Shown: positions 46,144 to 57,245 of the stretch, piece by piece | Layout of the letters: every line of letters begins with the position of its first letter | How positions within the stretch are numbered: position 1 is the first letter of the stretch | DNA from: Arenicola marina | Lineage: Eukaryota; Annelida; Polychaeta; Arenicolidae | Direction of reading: 5' to 3' | DNA length: 64,000 nucleotides | NCBI GenBank assembly: GCA_964019135.1 | Contig: OZ025257.1 | Span: forward strand, 20,983,971-21,047,970 | Position numbers and translations under genes: made by a program | Notes under the pieces: generated by a model | What the model was told of the DNA's origin: nothing | Seen by the model: the letters and a program-made list of their open reading frames with translations, nothing else | Database searches by the model: none

Positions 46144-48559
46144 TACGCTTCCGCTTACTTGCAAACGCATATGTGACGTCATCTATATCAGCAATGTGCA
46201 ACCTTTCATATTAAATCTTGTCGAGTATATGAATTTACACAGGACCCACCAAAAATCTCGCGCTGTGGCGCCTAAAAATCACAAGCCAAACTATTTTTTA
46301 TCGTATAATGTAACCGCAACAAAATTATCATATTTACTCATCTATTAATCATTTATACAAATGTTGAGTCAACGCTATGTATGAAATTATAATAGGAAAT
46401 TAAAATACAATCCATAAAGAGAGCGATGCAGCATTAAAAACGGGAATCATTATATATCAATTCTTTATTTCAATTTAGTTAAATCCGAGAGAGAGAGAGA
46501 GGGGGGGGGGGGCTTTGCTTAGCTGATGGATGCAATAAACAACTTATAGGTTAGTTATATGAACTATGTATAATGATTGTGGTGGTCACATTGCTAAACT
46601 ACCATTGCAGACTTCCCTTCACCTGAAAACTTATCACTACCACACACTTCATATTGGCGGTCACAGCGCATCATGGGGGCTACATCCCCCTATCATCGAA
46701 GCAATTTGGTAAAAACTGCACCCATTAATGGGTGAACCTCACCCCTCCCCGCCACCATCTATGTGGAGAACTGCCTAATCAGCGAGTGTCGACCTCCACA
46801 CCTAAATTAAACCCCACCCTCTCTAAGCCTTTAATTCTATCCCTTTCCCTCTTCATGTCTCTTCATATATCGTTATTTGTGATCAACCTTGCCTCGCTAT
46901 TGTACTATTGCATATTTTGTTTTACATTGTAACATTTTGCTTTTCATTTTTCTGAGGAAGCCCCATGTTGCATGATAAGCGTATGCTGTTCGGGGTATCC
47001 TCGTTAAATAAATATGTTGAAACCAACCCCACCCTCTTCAAAAGTACTGGATCCGCCAGTGAAATAATGCTACCAATTTTTTTCGCATTGACCGTATTTT
47101 TCCGCGATGTCATTCCTTGCATCTAAGCCTATGGCTCTCCAAATCTCTCACTTATTGTTGAAGATCCAAAAGGTTATGCTGAGAATGTACTTGTCTCTTG
47201 TAAACATTTGTCGTGTCATATCTTCTTAATTCGCCATGGCGTGACAATGATCATGCAGAGGCAATAGAAAGTGGCAGCCAATAATGCCCGGATTACTGTG
47301 ATCAGTATGATGAAATGTCTTGAATACGATGTACATTGCCTTTTGCCTCAGGTCAAAAAAACGTGCCATGGCGCCTACTTTCAGTTGCCTGATATTTCGT
47401 ATTTCAATCTTAAATTGATTGTTTTTAAAGTTATTAAATGTGATTTGGATATTATATACAGTGACCTTATGATCCGATTGTTAGTGTACTATTGAATAAT
47501 CATTCGCGTTCCTACACATGTTAGACAGTTAATTAGTTTCTTAATTAGCTTCTTAAATTAGATTTAGGATGTGAGTCATGAACGGGCCTTTAACTAAGTA
47601 TTCACCAGTGCACTTATTCCTTACCAACAAATAATGGAAGAACCTTTATCCCTATCACGAATGACTTACCATGCTACTATACCACTGACCCACTAATGCG
47701 TTGTGTTTTGGCATAGGTGTTCTAACTGCACTATGCCTTCTTAACGTCAGTGTTTCGACGGAGACCAGCATATAAAACTACGGTCCCTGCCACACACAGC
47801 TTCGTAAGAAAGCAGAAGCCAACCAGATTACATGCTTATGACACAGTTTCGGTCGGACGCAACCTTTAGGCACCAAGGTCGAAAAGACGGGTGAGCTCCT
47901 GGTGACCTACTTTCGCGGGGAGCATCTTATGGAAGGGTCCCCAGAGGTACAACCTCAGACAGAGTCTTCGGGCTACACTTCATAATCTCGTCAAGCATGC
48001 GTAAGTATTAAGTGGGCAAAAGCTTAATGGAACTGGCTGTTTCAGCCCGATCCCTACCTGCCTGTATTATCGCTCACAGTTACTTACCTCGCCTCCCCCC
48101 CCCCCCCCCCGCCCCGCTGTCCACCCACCCCTCTGTCCCCACTGACACTCCGGTCACTACATCCTCCCCGGTACGCCCAGCCCTACCCCTATACCATCAG
48201 ATACTCATTGGCACCATTGCGACAATCTACACAGCGCCTCTCCCGCCTGGGCGGCAATTCCTTTAGTCCCGGGCGTCATGAAATCACATTTCGCAGGTTT
48301 CATGATTCCGTAGATGCCGTTAGCAGTTCGCTGGCATCAAATAATGAATGGAATCAACTTTGCATTTGCAAGAATTAGGTCCTTAGAATTCCGGAGGCGA
48401 TATGATTACGGCGAAGTTGCATACGTACATTAACGCCAAGCTAACGTTATAAGGATATTATGTATAGTTTTCCATCTGAGGGAGAACGTCTGGTCAGATA
48501 CGAGTGATGGTAGCATACCGGCATATAAAGAGCGGCCGAACCAAAGCCATGCAGAATGG

Positions 48560-48725
48560 CTGGGCGATAAATGGCCCGTCTAAAGCTTCGTGAAAGGCAG
48601 CACTCGACGCAATGAATCATCCTAAGGCCCTGAAGAGAAAGGCCTCAACCAAATGGCCCAACCATAGCCTCGTCAACGGCAGTACCCGAATCAATGACTT
48701 ACCCTAAATCATTGAAAAGGCAGTT
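48560..48725. repeat. ~82-bp tandem dimer conserved in both arms
   Basis: The motif order AATGGCCC, A(A/T)AGC(T/C)TCGT, GGCAG(C/T)AC, CGA(C/A)(G/T)CAATGA, CCTAA, GAAAAGGC is repeated twice. The mirrored dimer is at about 60,115-60,270, so the dimer predates the inverted duplication. Confidence 0.7.
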
Positions 48726-49681
48726 CCATGACTCCGTTTGGCTAATGTTGAGTAATCAAGGCCTCAGCAAAATATGACAAGATCTGTTTTATTCCTATAT
48801 CTCTCTAGAAAAGGCCAACCCGGCAGGCTGTGCGCCACCAGGTCTAACATGTCATTTGCAAGCAAAGCAATTTAGTAAGAAAGCAACTATAACATGGAAG
48901 GTGTGGATCTGGGAGTTATAAATGACCACTTAAGGTGCAGGTGTGAGGACCTGAGGCCGCCACCGACTAATCGCAATAGCCAGAAGATGAGCTTGAGACT
49001 AAATGGATTGTACAAAAAGGTGTCGCCTTAGCTTACGTGTGCTGACGCGTTGGCACGCACTGTGGCAATACAACTTCCCGAGACAAGAGGATGAAATGTT
49101 TAAAACATGGTCCCGATTAGATTTGCACATTATACCTCATTGGTATGAGTCCGAGCCAGATTTGCAAGTGATGTATCTGTATGAAGAATGGCCTGAATTT
49201 ATTGAGTATTCCATAGGGCAATCCATGCGTTATTCCGGGAGTAGATTCTCCTAAGATGTGGTGCCAGCATTTTACCTCCTGGATTTATACCTACCCTTCC
49301 CCGTGGATGGTTGTAGAAATACGCATATATATATATATACCATTAAACGGAAGAAAAAATTCGTCGTTTTATTAAATTACATGAGGAACATTATAACCTT
49401 CTGTAGATATCTTCAGAAGGCGGGGTTTTACTACCATATAATATGTCAGGATCCGTCGTGCTGGTAAAGTCATGCTCCATGCATTGATAACTTTGGGTAA
49501 CATCAGCCGTCGCTAACTTGAAGTCAGCACCTAGGTCGAAATGGACTTGCAAGAGAAGAATCCCAATATATGTCATCACGATAGAATGGTCGGTAATTAT
49601 ATTTTGGAGCGTCATTACATATATTTGCCATTATCCCATATGACGCTTTAAAACACGAAGATATATTCAGACGCGATCGGT

Positions 49682-49932
49682 GCCGCCTCGATAGCTCAGT
49701 GGGTTAGACCGCTGGCATCAACGTTCTGCCCACCTGAGAGCCTAACGGCACGTGGATTGTTATTTCGCGTGGCTATCTCTGTGTGGTCGCAGAATAAAGA
49801 TCCCGTGTCCCTTTTTGCAAAGAGTAGGGGCTAACCCCTGGGTATATGGCTCCATCCTCCCTTCATTCTCCCATTGATGCGATATGACCAAAAGTGGTTA
49901 AAGCGTCCTGAATATACAACCCCCCAACCAAT
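49682..49932 (+). mobile_element. tRNA-derived SINE S1, copy 3 (left arm)
   Basis: Head GCCGCCTCGATAGCTCAGTG with an intact A box; the B box is lost (ATTGTTATTTCGCGTGG in its place). The body and the ATACAACCCCCCAACC tail match copies 1 and 2 at about 80-85%. The same insertion is present at the mirrored site in the right arm. Confidence 0.85.
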
Positions 49933-50084
49933 CAGAAGCGATGATTCGACGTTTGCGGACGTTATAGTAGGTTCCCCTCCGAAGTGCTGTCGGCACGAAA
50001 CGGGCATACTATTTCTTTCGGCAATAAAATCTCCGCTACAAAAATATCGTAGAATAAAAGGCTGATATTTCAAGGCTTAATAAA

Positions 50085-50530
50085 ATGCAAACGAAGAGAC
50101 TGGTGGAAACTTTAGGCCTGCAGATACTGGGCAGTGAATTAGTACAAGATAAGAACTGAGTGGAAATGTCTGACGGTTAACAAGATATTAAATTCTACCA
50201 TTATTAGTTCCATGTATAATTCAGTATACAAATGGGAAAGGTTTGCTACCATCCTGTGATTTGTTAATTGATCACAAGGCTGATAAATGTACATTCCATA
50301 GCATATAAGATCCGATTTATTCTCTGTCCAGTATATGCAGTGTAAAGGTAGTCTTCAAAATGAGAAAACTTGAAATGCTTTGGACGTCATTTCGTTTTAT
50401 TCTAATGGGGAAAAAAAGATGAAATATTTAGACGTGACTGCGTTAATGAAAAAAATGCACCGCGTACAGGGGTGAATCCAAGAATTTGCTATAGGGAGGG
50501 GTGGGGGGGGGGCTGCACTTTGAAAACTTG
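50085..50530 (+). repeat. Left-arm-only insertion carrying repeat R2, flanked by a direct duplication
   Basis: The right arm lacks this stretch. On both sides of it lies a ~145-base direct repeat (49,935-50,070 and 50,545-50,690; GCGATGATTCGACGTTTGC and GCGATCATTCGACGTTTGC, both ending in ATATCGTAGA). The interior includes repeat R2 (50,241-50,500, also at 32,113) and a CAGGGGTGAATCCAAG MITE end with a G run. Confidence 0.8.
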
Positions 50531-50975
50531 GCTCAAGCGTCCTCCCACTAACCAAACAGAAGCGATCATTCGACGTTTGCTGACATTAAGTTAGGTTCCC
50601 CTTCTGAAGGCACGAAACGGACATACTGTGTCGTTCGGCAGCAAAATCTCCGCTACCAAAATATCGTAGAGTAAATACGCCGTTCCGGATATATAACTCG
50701 TCTGAATATTCAGATAAACCCTGAACCTGATTAAAATGACCATAGTCAACACTTAAACCGTAAGTTGCATATATACGTCAGTGGATCTAGATTAGTGGAT
50801 GCGAAAATTACAGAGTCGGTTGTTCAGAGTTGATGCCAATGTTTATTCAGATTTCGGGACTAAAAAGTGCCACACCAAATCATGAGCCATATATTCTACA
50901 CAGCCATCCAGATCGCTTCAATATTTATTATTATACAGGAAAAATACATTAGTTTTACGAATTGTATACCCGGAA

Positions 50976-51325
50976 CAAGGGCGGATCCGCCTGGGTCCAG
51001 GGGGTCCGCCCCCCCCCCTTGAGGAAGTACGCTATTTTAGGTGGCGTGCCCCCCCCCCCAACCCCCCAGGACACCCAGTCGCAAGTTGTCAGTGCCCCCC
51101 CCCCCCCGGTCCTCAAATAATGGGTCGACCCGCCGGTCGCAATTTGTTCTATTTTAAATTCTTGGATCAGCCTCTGCGGAAGCTGGCCTTTAAAAAAATT
51201 GTTGTTTCTTTTTTTAGATGTGTGGATCGTATTCCATAACGATTCCATACTGTGAATCGGACAGTAATATATGTTCTGCCATCACCCAACAAAACTCAAC
51301 CAGTCAATTGTTTACGTTTGTGGCA
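50976..51325. repeat. GC-run MITE-like sequences, partly left-arm specific
   Basis: CAAGGGCGGATCCGCC followed by C runs at 51,009 is shared with the right arm (58,335-58,393). About 51,045-51,325 is extra in the left arm. The reverse complement of its TTGGATCAGCCTCTG (51,162-51,176) is CAGAGGCTGATCCAAG, matching the hAT-like MITE ends at 32,320 and 50,472. Confidence 0.6.
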
Positions 51326-51639
51326 ATGCGATTTTGATGTTGATCGGGATTTTGTGTCAGTTTTTTTCCCACAGGGACTGTTGGCACTATAGCGGACTGC
51401 CAGATGACGTAGCCTGAAAAACCCTGGGGGGTCCATGCCGTGGGGTGGGTGGTGTCCGTGACTAGCACCACTGATTGGTGCCACTGGGACTATTACAGCC
51501 AGCGACAGGCGCCACAAGTCGCACATCGGCGTGTCCAGGGCGGAGGGTGTGCGGGGGGGTGGGGTGAGCGATTATAAAGTATGCAAATAGTACGTAACGT
51601 GCACCACGGTACATCATGGGCAATGACAGTGACCGTGAA

Positions 51640-51990
51640 TGACGGAGTGACATTGAGTGAAGTGAGTGAAGTGAGTGGAGTGAGTGAAGTGAGGGAATTC
51701 AGTGAAGTTAGAAAATTGAGTGATCTGAGTGGATTGAGTGGAGTGAGCGGAGTGAGTGAAGTGAGTGGGGTGAGTGACGTGAGTGAAGTGAGTGAAGTGA
51801 GTAAATTGATTGAAGTGAGTGGATTGAGTGGAGTGAGTGAAGTGAGTGGAGTGAGTGGAGTGAGTAGGGTGAGTGACGTGAGTGAAGTGAGTGGATTGAG
51901 TGGAGTGAGTGGAGTGAGTGGAGTGGTGTGAGTGGAGTGAGTGGAGTGAGTAGGGTGAGTGACGTAAGTAAAGTGAGTCATGTGAGTGAA
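51640..51990. repeat. 9-bp satellite (GTGAGTGAA/GTGAGTGGA)n
   Basis: About 38 units of GTGAGTG(A/G)A with variants. As a 9-bp unit it gives a VSE/VSG tripeptide frame on plus and a Leu/Thr/Pro frame on minus (up to 162 codons), both artefacts. It occupies the position next to A' that the 18-bp satellite occupies next to A. Confidence 0.9.
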
Positions 51991-51994
51991 GTGA

Positions 51995-52990
51995 GTGAGG
52001 TGAGTGACAATGACATTACGAGTAAGTGTGCCAGTGACAGAAATCGAAAATGGCTGAAAGTAAGTGACAGTGAGTGACAGTGAGTGACGATGACAGTAAG
52101 AGTGAGCGAGGGTGACGGCAAACGAAGGTGAGAGTGAGGGTGAGTGAAGGTGAGAGTAAATGAGAAAGAGGATGAGGGTGACGGAAAAACGAAGGTGAGG
52201 GTGAGGGTTAGTGAAGGTGAGAGTAAATGAGAAGGAGGATGAGGGTGAGGGCGAGGGCGAGGGTGAGTGAAAAAGAGTGAGTGAACGTGAGTAGCGGTGA
52301 GAGTGAGAGTGGGAGAGAGTGAAAGTGAGTAGGGGTGAGGGTAAGAGTAGGTACGAATGAGTTAGAGTGAGTTAGTGCGAGTGAGAGTAATAGTAACTGA
52401 GAATAAATGAGATAGAGTGAGTGAAGGCGAGTGAGTGAGAGTGGAGAGTGACTGAGAGTGAGAATCAAGCATCCTTCAATCCCCTTGTGCACTACCAGGG
52501 CAAGGTTATCTATCGATCTTTTCCCGAATAGCCTGTGCTTTTTCAACAGGACGCAATCGGTATGCCGATGTAATGTGCCGCCACCCGACCCGGGTGAAAG
52601 ACCTGTCGGGAAGTATACCGATGGGTAACCCTTGGGGATATAGCCGGGTACCAAATCAATTAAAGTTTACCAGCTTACACAGGCCTTCGCTTTTCCAACT
52701 CTCTCGTGAGAACACTTCCCGCCACCCACCCCCCCCCCATCACCCTTCTCACCACCCCCTCCTCCTCCCCGCCTCCTGCTCGACACCACCCCAGCAACCA
52801 TACATGACCAAAACCTCATCAGTCACCGGACCACTCCACGGCCAATTTTACCGATATTTATCTCCATTTGCGGAAGATGAATGGCTGCGATCTCGTAGTT
52901 CGTTGACGGTGATCTCGTAGTACGTGGACGGTAATCTCGTGCCGTCTGGCCCAGGTTCTCGCCAATGCGTGAAACTGGAAATGAAAGGGC
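51995..52990 (-). repeat. Inverted repeat block A'
   Basis: Reverse-complement partner of 39,655-40,440 (landmarks listed there). 52,020-52,470 is the AGTG-rich half and 52,470-52,990 the unique half. With block A it flanks the left arm B in inverted orientation. Confidence 0.85.
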
Positions 52991-53019
52991 AAAATCCCTG
53001 GTAACTAAAACCCCCTGGG

Positions 53020-53145
53020 ACAAAATCCCTGGTCACTCACCCCCCCCCCCCTCCTAGGACAGAATCCCTAGTCACTACCCCCCCCCCCTAGGACAGAATC
53101 CCCGGTCACTATAAACGCCCCTAGGACAGAAATTCATGGAGACTA
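53020..53145. repeat. ~43-bp tandem repeat with C runs
   Basis: Three to four units of TAGGACAGAATCCC(T/C)(A/G)GTCACT separated by C runs. Confidence 0.8.
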
Positions 53146-53218
53146 AATCAAAATATGTTAGAATCAACCGTGCGGGTGTTGTTTGTTGTGGTAAATGCTT
53201 TTATTTCTTTGTTTGTGA

Positions 53219-53479
53219 ATAGACCAATCCAGGTTGTCAATCAGTCACTGACGTCATGTTTGTTTTTATCGAATAATGTGGTTAAAATGTGAGTTATGTC
53301 GTACTAACAATTCGGACAAACAAAGCAGCATGTCACTTTCTTGTCAGTTTCAGAGATGAGTACTGCTCACTTGCGCCTACCCTCAGCTATGATTGTCGAT
53401 CTCATACTCAAGGTAAAGGAAAAAGGACTCAAGCGTGGGCGGGGGTGGGGGGGGCGTGTGGGAGCCTGGATCGGTCTAT
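53219..53479 (+). mobile_element. MITE family M1, copy c (best ends)
   Basis: 261 bases bounded by ATAGACCAATCCAGG and CCTGGATCGGTCTAT, a terminal inverted repeat matching at 14 of 15 positions. If the outer TA is the target duplication the element proper starts at GACC, as for Tc1/mariner-type insertions; the superfamily is not settled. It encodes nothing and contains a CACTGACGTCA site. Confidence 0.8.
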
Positions 53480-54227
53480 AGTGTGTCAGCGTTTTACGTC
53501 AAAGCACCCTTAAATGTGTGCAATAACAGGCCCTTTAATCATACGCAGTAGAATGACGCTTTACTTCCGTCTGTGGGATCATCATTGTGCAAATATATGT
53601 CAGTGCCAGGGATTAATGTCCACCGGGGGTTCAGTCCGACATTCGGGTATGACCCGCTAGGGCGCAGCCAGGGCTTGGTAAAAGAACAGGGCCACTCTGG
53701 ATAGGATGACATGTTCGAAGAGCGTGTGGTGGTGGTTGGGGAGTGGGGGAATGGGTTCTACTTGAGAAGGAACTGGGTTTCACAACCAAATAGGAAATAG
53801 AAACCTCAATTAAAAAAAGATAGCTGGGGGAGTTCTCATCAAAAGTGTAATACAATTTGCGCTAAAAACCTTCCCCCACGCCAACAAAATGGGGTGGGGT
53901 GGTCAGTACGTAGTTCCGGACCGCCATCCTCCTCCCTCCCCTTCCCTGAAGGGATAAACGGGTGTACTCCTGTATTTACTCGGACGGAGTCTGGATCGGC
54001 CTCTTACATGATATTCCGGGTTAAAGTTCATACGGTTTGCTGCCCGATAAAATGACGATTTATATATGGTATGTTAAGTTTTCAGAGCCTGTTCTGGGTC
54101 TCAAGGATCCAAACTAAACACCGGACAAAACACTGAGATCTTTGCTTCAAAACCGGGACGTGAAACTGTGATAGTGCAAACACGGTTTATGGTATAAGAT
54201 GGCGACTGGCGAGAATAGTGGGGGAGT
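53480..54227. other. Intergenic spacer DNA
   Basis: No gene recognised. AAGATGGCGACTGG at about 54,197 is a YY1-like site just before block D copy 2. Confidence 0.4.
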
Positions 54228-56100
54228 TGTCTGGCGCGGCGGGAGACGAGAGCGACCCGAGATGAGGGGGATGAGGGGGTGGATGAGGGGATGCGTTTCC
54301 AGCGTGAGTCTCCATGCAAGAAGAGCAAAGATACCATCCATGCCGTCACGGGACGGGTTCAAGACCCCAATTGCCTCATAGGTCGCTCGCGAAATTAATG
54401 GACCAACTAAAGGAAAAGTTCACATGGGATATGGACTCCTCACAGGATATGGATATATCCGTGAAGCAAAAAAAAAACTTTCGTTTATGACGCACGTCTG
54501 ATTCAGGTGCCACTGCATCATGCATCGGGACGCCATTGTTAATTGCGGGGATCAGTTGTTTGTTGCTGCTTGCCGAAAAAAGGCAAATGATGTCTTTCTA
54601 AACTGTAAAAAGACACATGACTGATACAGACGCCTCCTTTGTTGTTACCACTCCATTCCGTTAATTTGCAAACCCGTCTCATGTTCTTACCGTTTCGTTT
54701 TATTTAGTTATATTCCGAAGTGCTGGGTGGAGTGTTGTGTATAGATATCTATGGATTATGTGGATGTTTGTAGGCATCTGAAGATGTTCGTAAGTATGTT
54801 TATAGACGTTAGTAAATGTTTACAAATATGTTTATGGACGTTAGTAGATGTTTACAAATATTTGTATAAACCTTAGTAGATGCCTGCAGATGAATGTCAA
54901 GGTGCGTCTAGATGTCTAAATGCCTAGATCTCTAACGTTAGATGTCTAGATGTCCAGATATCTGGATACTTATATGTCTAAATGTCTTTATGTCCAAATG
55001 TCCAAATTTCTAGATGTGTAGATGCATGTAGATGTCAGTATGTGTCGATGTTGATGTCTGTTGATGTGTGTAGATGTATTTTGATGTCTGTTGATTCCTG
55101 GAGATGTTTGTAGTTGTATTTTGATGTCTGTTGATTTCTGTAGATGTCTAGATGTCTGTTAATGTCTGTTAATGTATGTTGATGTTTGTTGATGTCTGTA
55201 GATGTTTGTAGATGTATTTTGAAATCTGTTGATTTCTGTAGATGTCTAGATGTTTGTTTATGTCTGTTGATATCTGTTGAAGTCTGTAGATGTCGGTAGA
55301 TGTATGTGGATGTCTGTAGATGTCTGTTTATGTCTGAAGATGTATGTGGATGTCAGTAGATGTCTGTAGATGTCGGTAGATGCCTGTAGATATGTCTGTA
55401 GATGTCTGAAGATGTCTGAAGATGTATGTGGATGTCAGTAGATGTCTGTAGATGTCTGTAGATGCCTGTAGATATGTTATGTCAAGTCTTTAATAATTAA
55501 ATTAGCTACCCTAACAAGGTAACGAAAAATTACTCAAACGCTAACACTGGATTTACATCTTACATTACAAGACATTTACGAGTTTATCCATCAGCGCCGC
55601 GCTAAATATTCCTTGCCACTCTCCCAGCAGAGGGCGCTCGGACTGTTTGTTTTACTAGACTGGTGCCCGACCTGCAACTGACTTCCCGTTTTGCACTGAC
55701 TGGTTTGCGTCCACTGTCGCTCCCCGCCTAACAAAATGGCTGGTCTGGCCAAAAATGATTCGAAAAGTTTTTTTTTCGATTTTTTTCAGTCTAGATGTCT
55801 GTAGATGTCTGTATATGTATGTTCATGTTTGCTGTAGACGTATGTAGACGCCTGTAGATTTCTAGATTTCTTCTGATGTCTGTTGATGTCTGTAGATGCT
55901 TGTAGATGTCTGTTGATGTCTGTAGATTTCTAGATGCCTGTAGATTTCTAGATTTCTGTTGATGTCTGTTGATGTCTGTAGATGCCTGTAGATATCTGTT
56001 GATGTCTGTAGATTTCTAGATGTCTGTAGATGTCTGTAGATGTTTGCCGATGTCTACAGATGTCTGTTTATGTCTGTATATATCTAGATGTCTTTTGATT
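54228..56100 (+). repeat. Block D, copy 2
   Basis: Direct duplicate of 12,412-14,740 (landmarks listed there). It lacks the 13.44-14.17 kb portion of copy 1 and has extra GATGTCTGTA repeats at 55,020-55,480. About 55,620-55,740 (AGAGGGCGCTCGGACTG to CCACTGTCGC) is absent from copy 1. Confidence 0.85.
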
Positions 56101-56105
56101 GTTGA

Positions 56106-56284
56106 TGTCTTTATTGAGGCATATTGATGTAATCTCACATTTCGTCTAACAGGTGAGTGTTTCAATATGTTGCACAAAATATGTATTGCTAACAGAGCCC
56201 GGGCGGATTTCAGACGTTACCATCTCGTCCCATCCCCTAACGGCCTTACGGCTGTAACGTCTTGTTTTCAGGCTATAGATGGCT
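56106..56284. other. Short non-repetitive spacer between 10-bp arrays
   Basis: Includes TTTCGTCTAACAG/GTGAGTG, which looks like adjacent splice signals by chance; no coding sequence around it. Confidence 0.4.
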
Positions 56285-57245
56285 GTAAATGTTTGTAGAT
56301 GTCAGTAGATGTCAGTAGATGTCAGTAGATGTCTGTAGATGTCTGTAGATGTCTGTAGATATCTGTTGATGTCTATTGATGTCTGTAGATGTCACTAGAT
56401 GTCTGTAGATATCTGTATATGTCTGTAGATGTCTGTAGATGTCTGTAGATGTCTGTAGATGTCTGTAGATGTCAGTAGATGTCTGTTGATGTATGTAGAT
56501 GTCTGTAGATGTCAGTAGATGTCTGTAGAAGTCTGAAGATGTCAGTAGATGTCTGTTGATGTCTGTAGATGTCACTAGATGTCTGTAGATGTCTGTAGAT
56601 ATCTGTAGCTGTCTGTAGATATCTGTAGATGTCTGTAGATGTCTGTAGATGTCTGTTGATGTCTGTAGATGTCTGTAGATGTCTGTAGATGTCTGTAGAT
56701 GTCTGTAGATGTCAGTAGATGTCTGTTGATGTCTGTAGATGTCACTAGATGTCTGTAGATATCTTTAGATGTCTGTAGATGTCAGTAGATGTCAGTAGAT
56801 GTCTGTAGATGTCTGTAGATGTCTGTAGATGTCACTAGATGTCTGTAGATATCTGTAGATGTCAGTAGATGTCTGTTGATGTCTGTAGATGTCACTAGAT
56901 GTCTGTAGATATCTGTAGATGTCTGTAGATGTCTGTAAATGTCTGTAGATGTCTGTAGATGTCTGTAGATGTCAGTAGATGTCTGTTGATGTCTGTAGAT
57001 GTCTGTAGATGTTAGTAGATGTCTGTAGATGTCTGTAGATGTCAGTAGATGTCTGTAGAAGTCTGAAGATGTCAGTAGATGTCTGTTGATGTATGTAGAT
57101 GTCACTAGATGTCTGTAGATGTCTGTAGATATCTGTAGCTGTCTGTAGATATCTGTAGATGTCTGTAGATGTCTGTTGATGTCTGTAGATGTCTGTAGAT
57201 GTCTGTAGATGTCTGTAGATGTCTGTAGATATCTGTAGATGTGTG
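56285..57245. repeat. 10-bp satellite (GATGTCTGTA)n with higher-order repeats
   Basis: About 96 units in strict 10-base register. Variant units (GATGTCAGTA, GATGTCACTA, GATATCTGTA, GATGTCTGTT) occur in a fixed order that is repeated as multi-unit blocks; for example the run CAGTA-CTGTT-CTGTA-CACTA-CTGTA-ATCTGTA appears several times. The minus-strand STDIYRHLQT frames (87-107 codons) follow from 30 bases making 10 codons and are not genes. Confidence 0.95.

Larger units (their letters stand above)
43950..51525 (+). repeat. Left arm B of a large imperfect inverted repeat
   Basis: Colinear with the reverse complement of 58,095-63,990. Paired landmarks are 43,961-44,010 with 63,908-63,966; 44,540-45,180 with 62,860-63,500; 46,160-46,290 with 62,370-62,500; 46,660-46,720 with 62,030-62,100; 47,640-48,280 with 60,590-61,240; 48,300-49,260 with 59,560-60,540; 49,260-50,060 with 58,760-59,560; and 50,700-51,525 with 58,095-58,700. 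Divergence by eye is about 4-15% plus many indels. Open frames within one arm are broken in the other (for example 49,003-49,254), so the arms do not carry a conserved protein gene. Confidence 0.9.

Noticed and set aside
45605..46348. KQVRGGDSVNDKL-repeat protein (247 codons)
   Set aside because: Three other frames over the same array are equally open, and the other arm of the inverted repeat has no such frame.
49003..49254. 83-codon plus-strand frame with protein-like composition
   Set aside because: The mirrored sequence in the right arm has an early in-frame stop and indels, so it is not under coding constraint.
54330..54385. B-box-like GGTTCAAGACC as a tRNA gene in block D
   Set aside because: No matching A box at the right distance and no acceptor stem; the same is true of the copy at 12,543.
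56312..57105. STDIYRHLQT-repeat proteins on the minus strand
   Set aside because: The 10-bp unit yields the same peptide in every frame; the frames end wherever a variant unit gives a stop.
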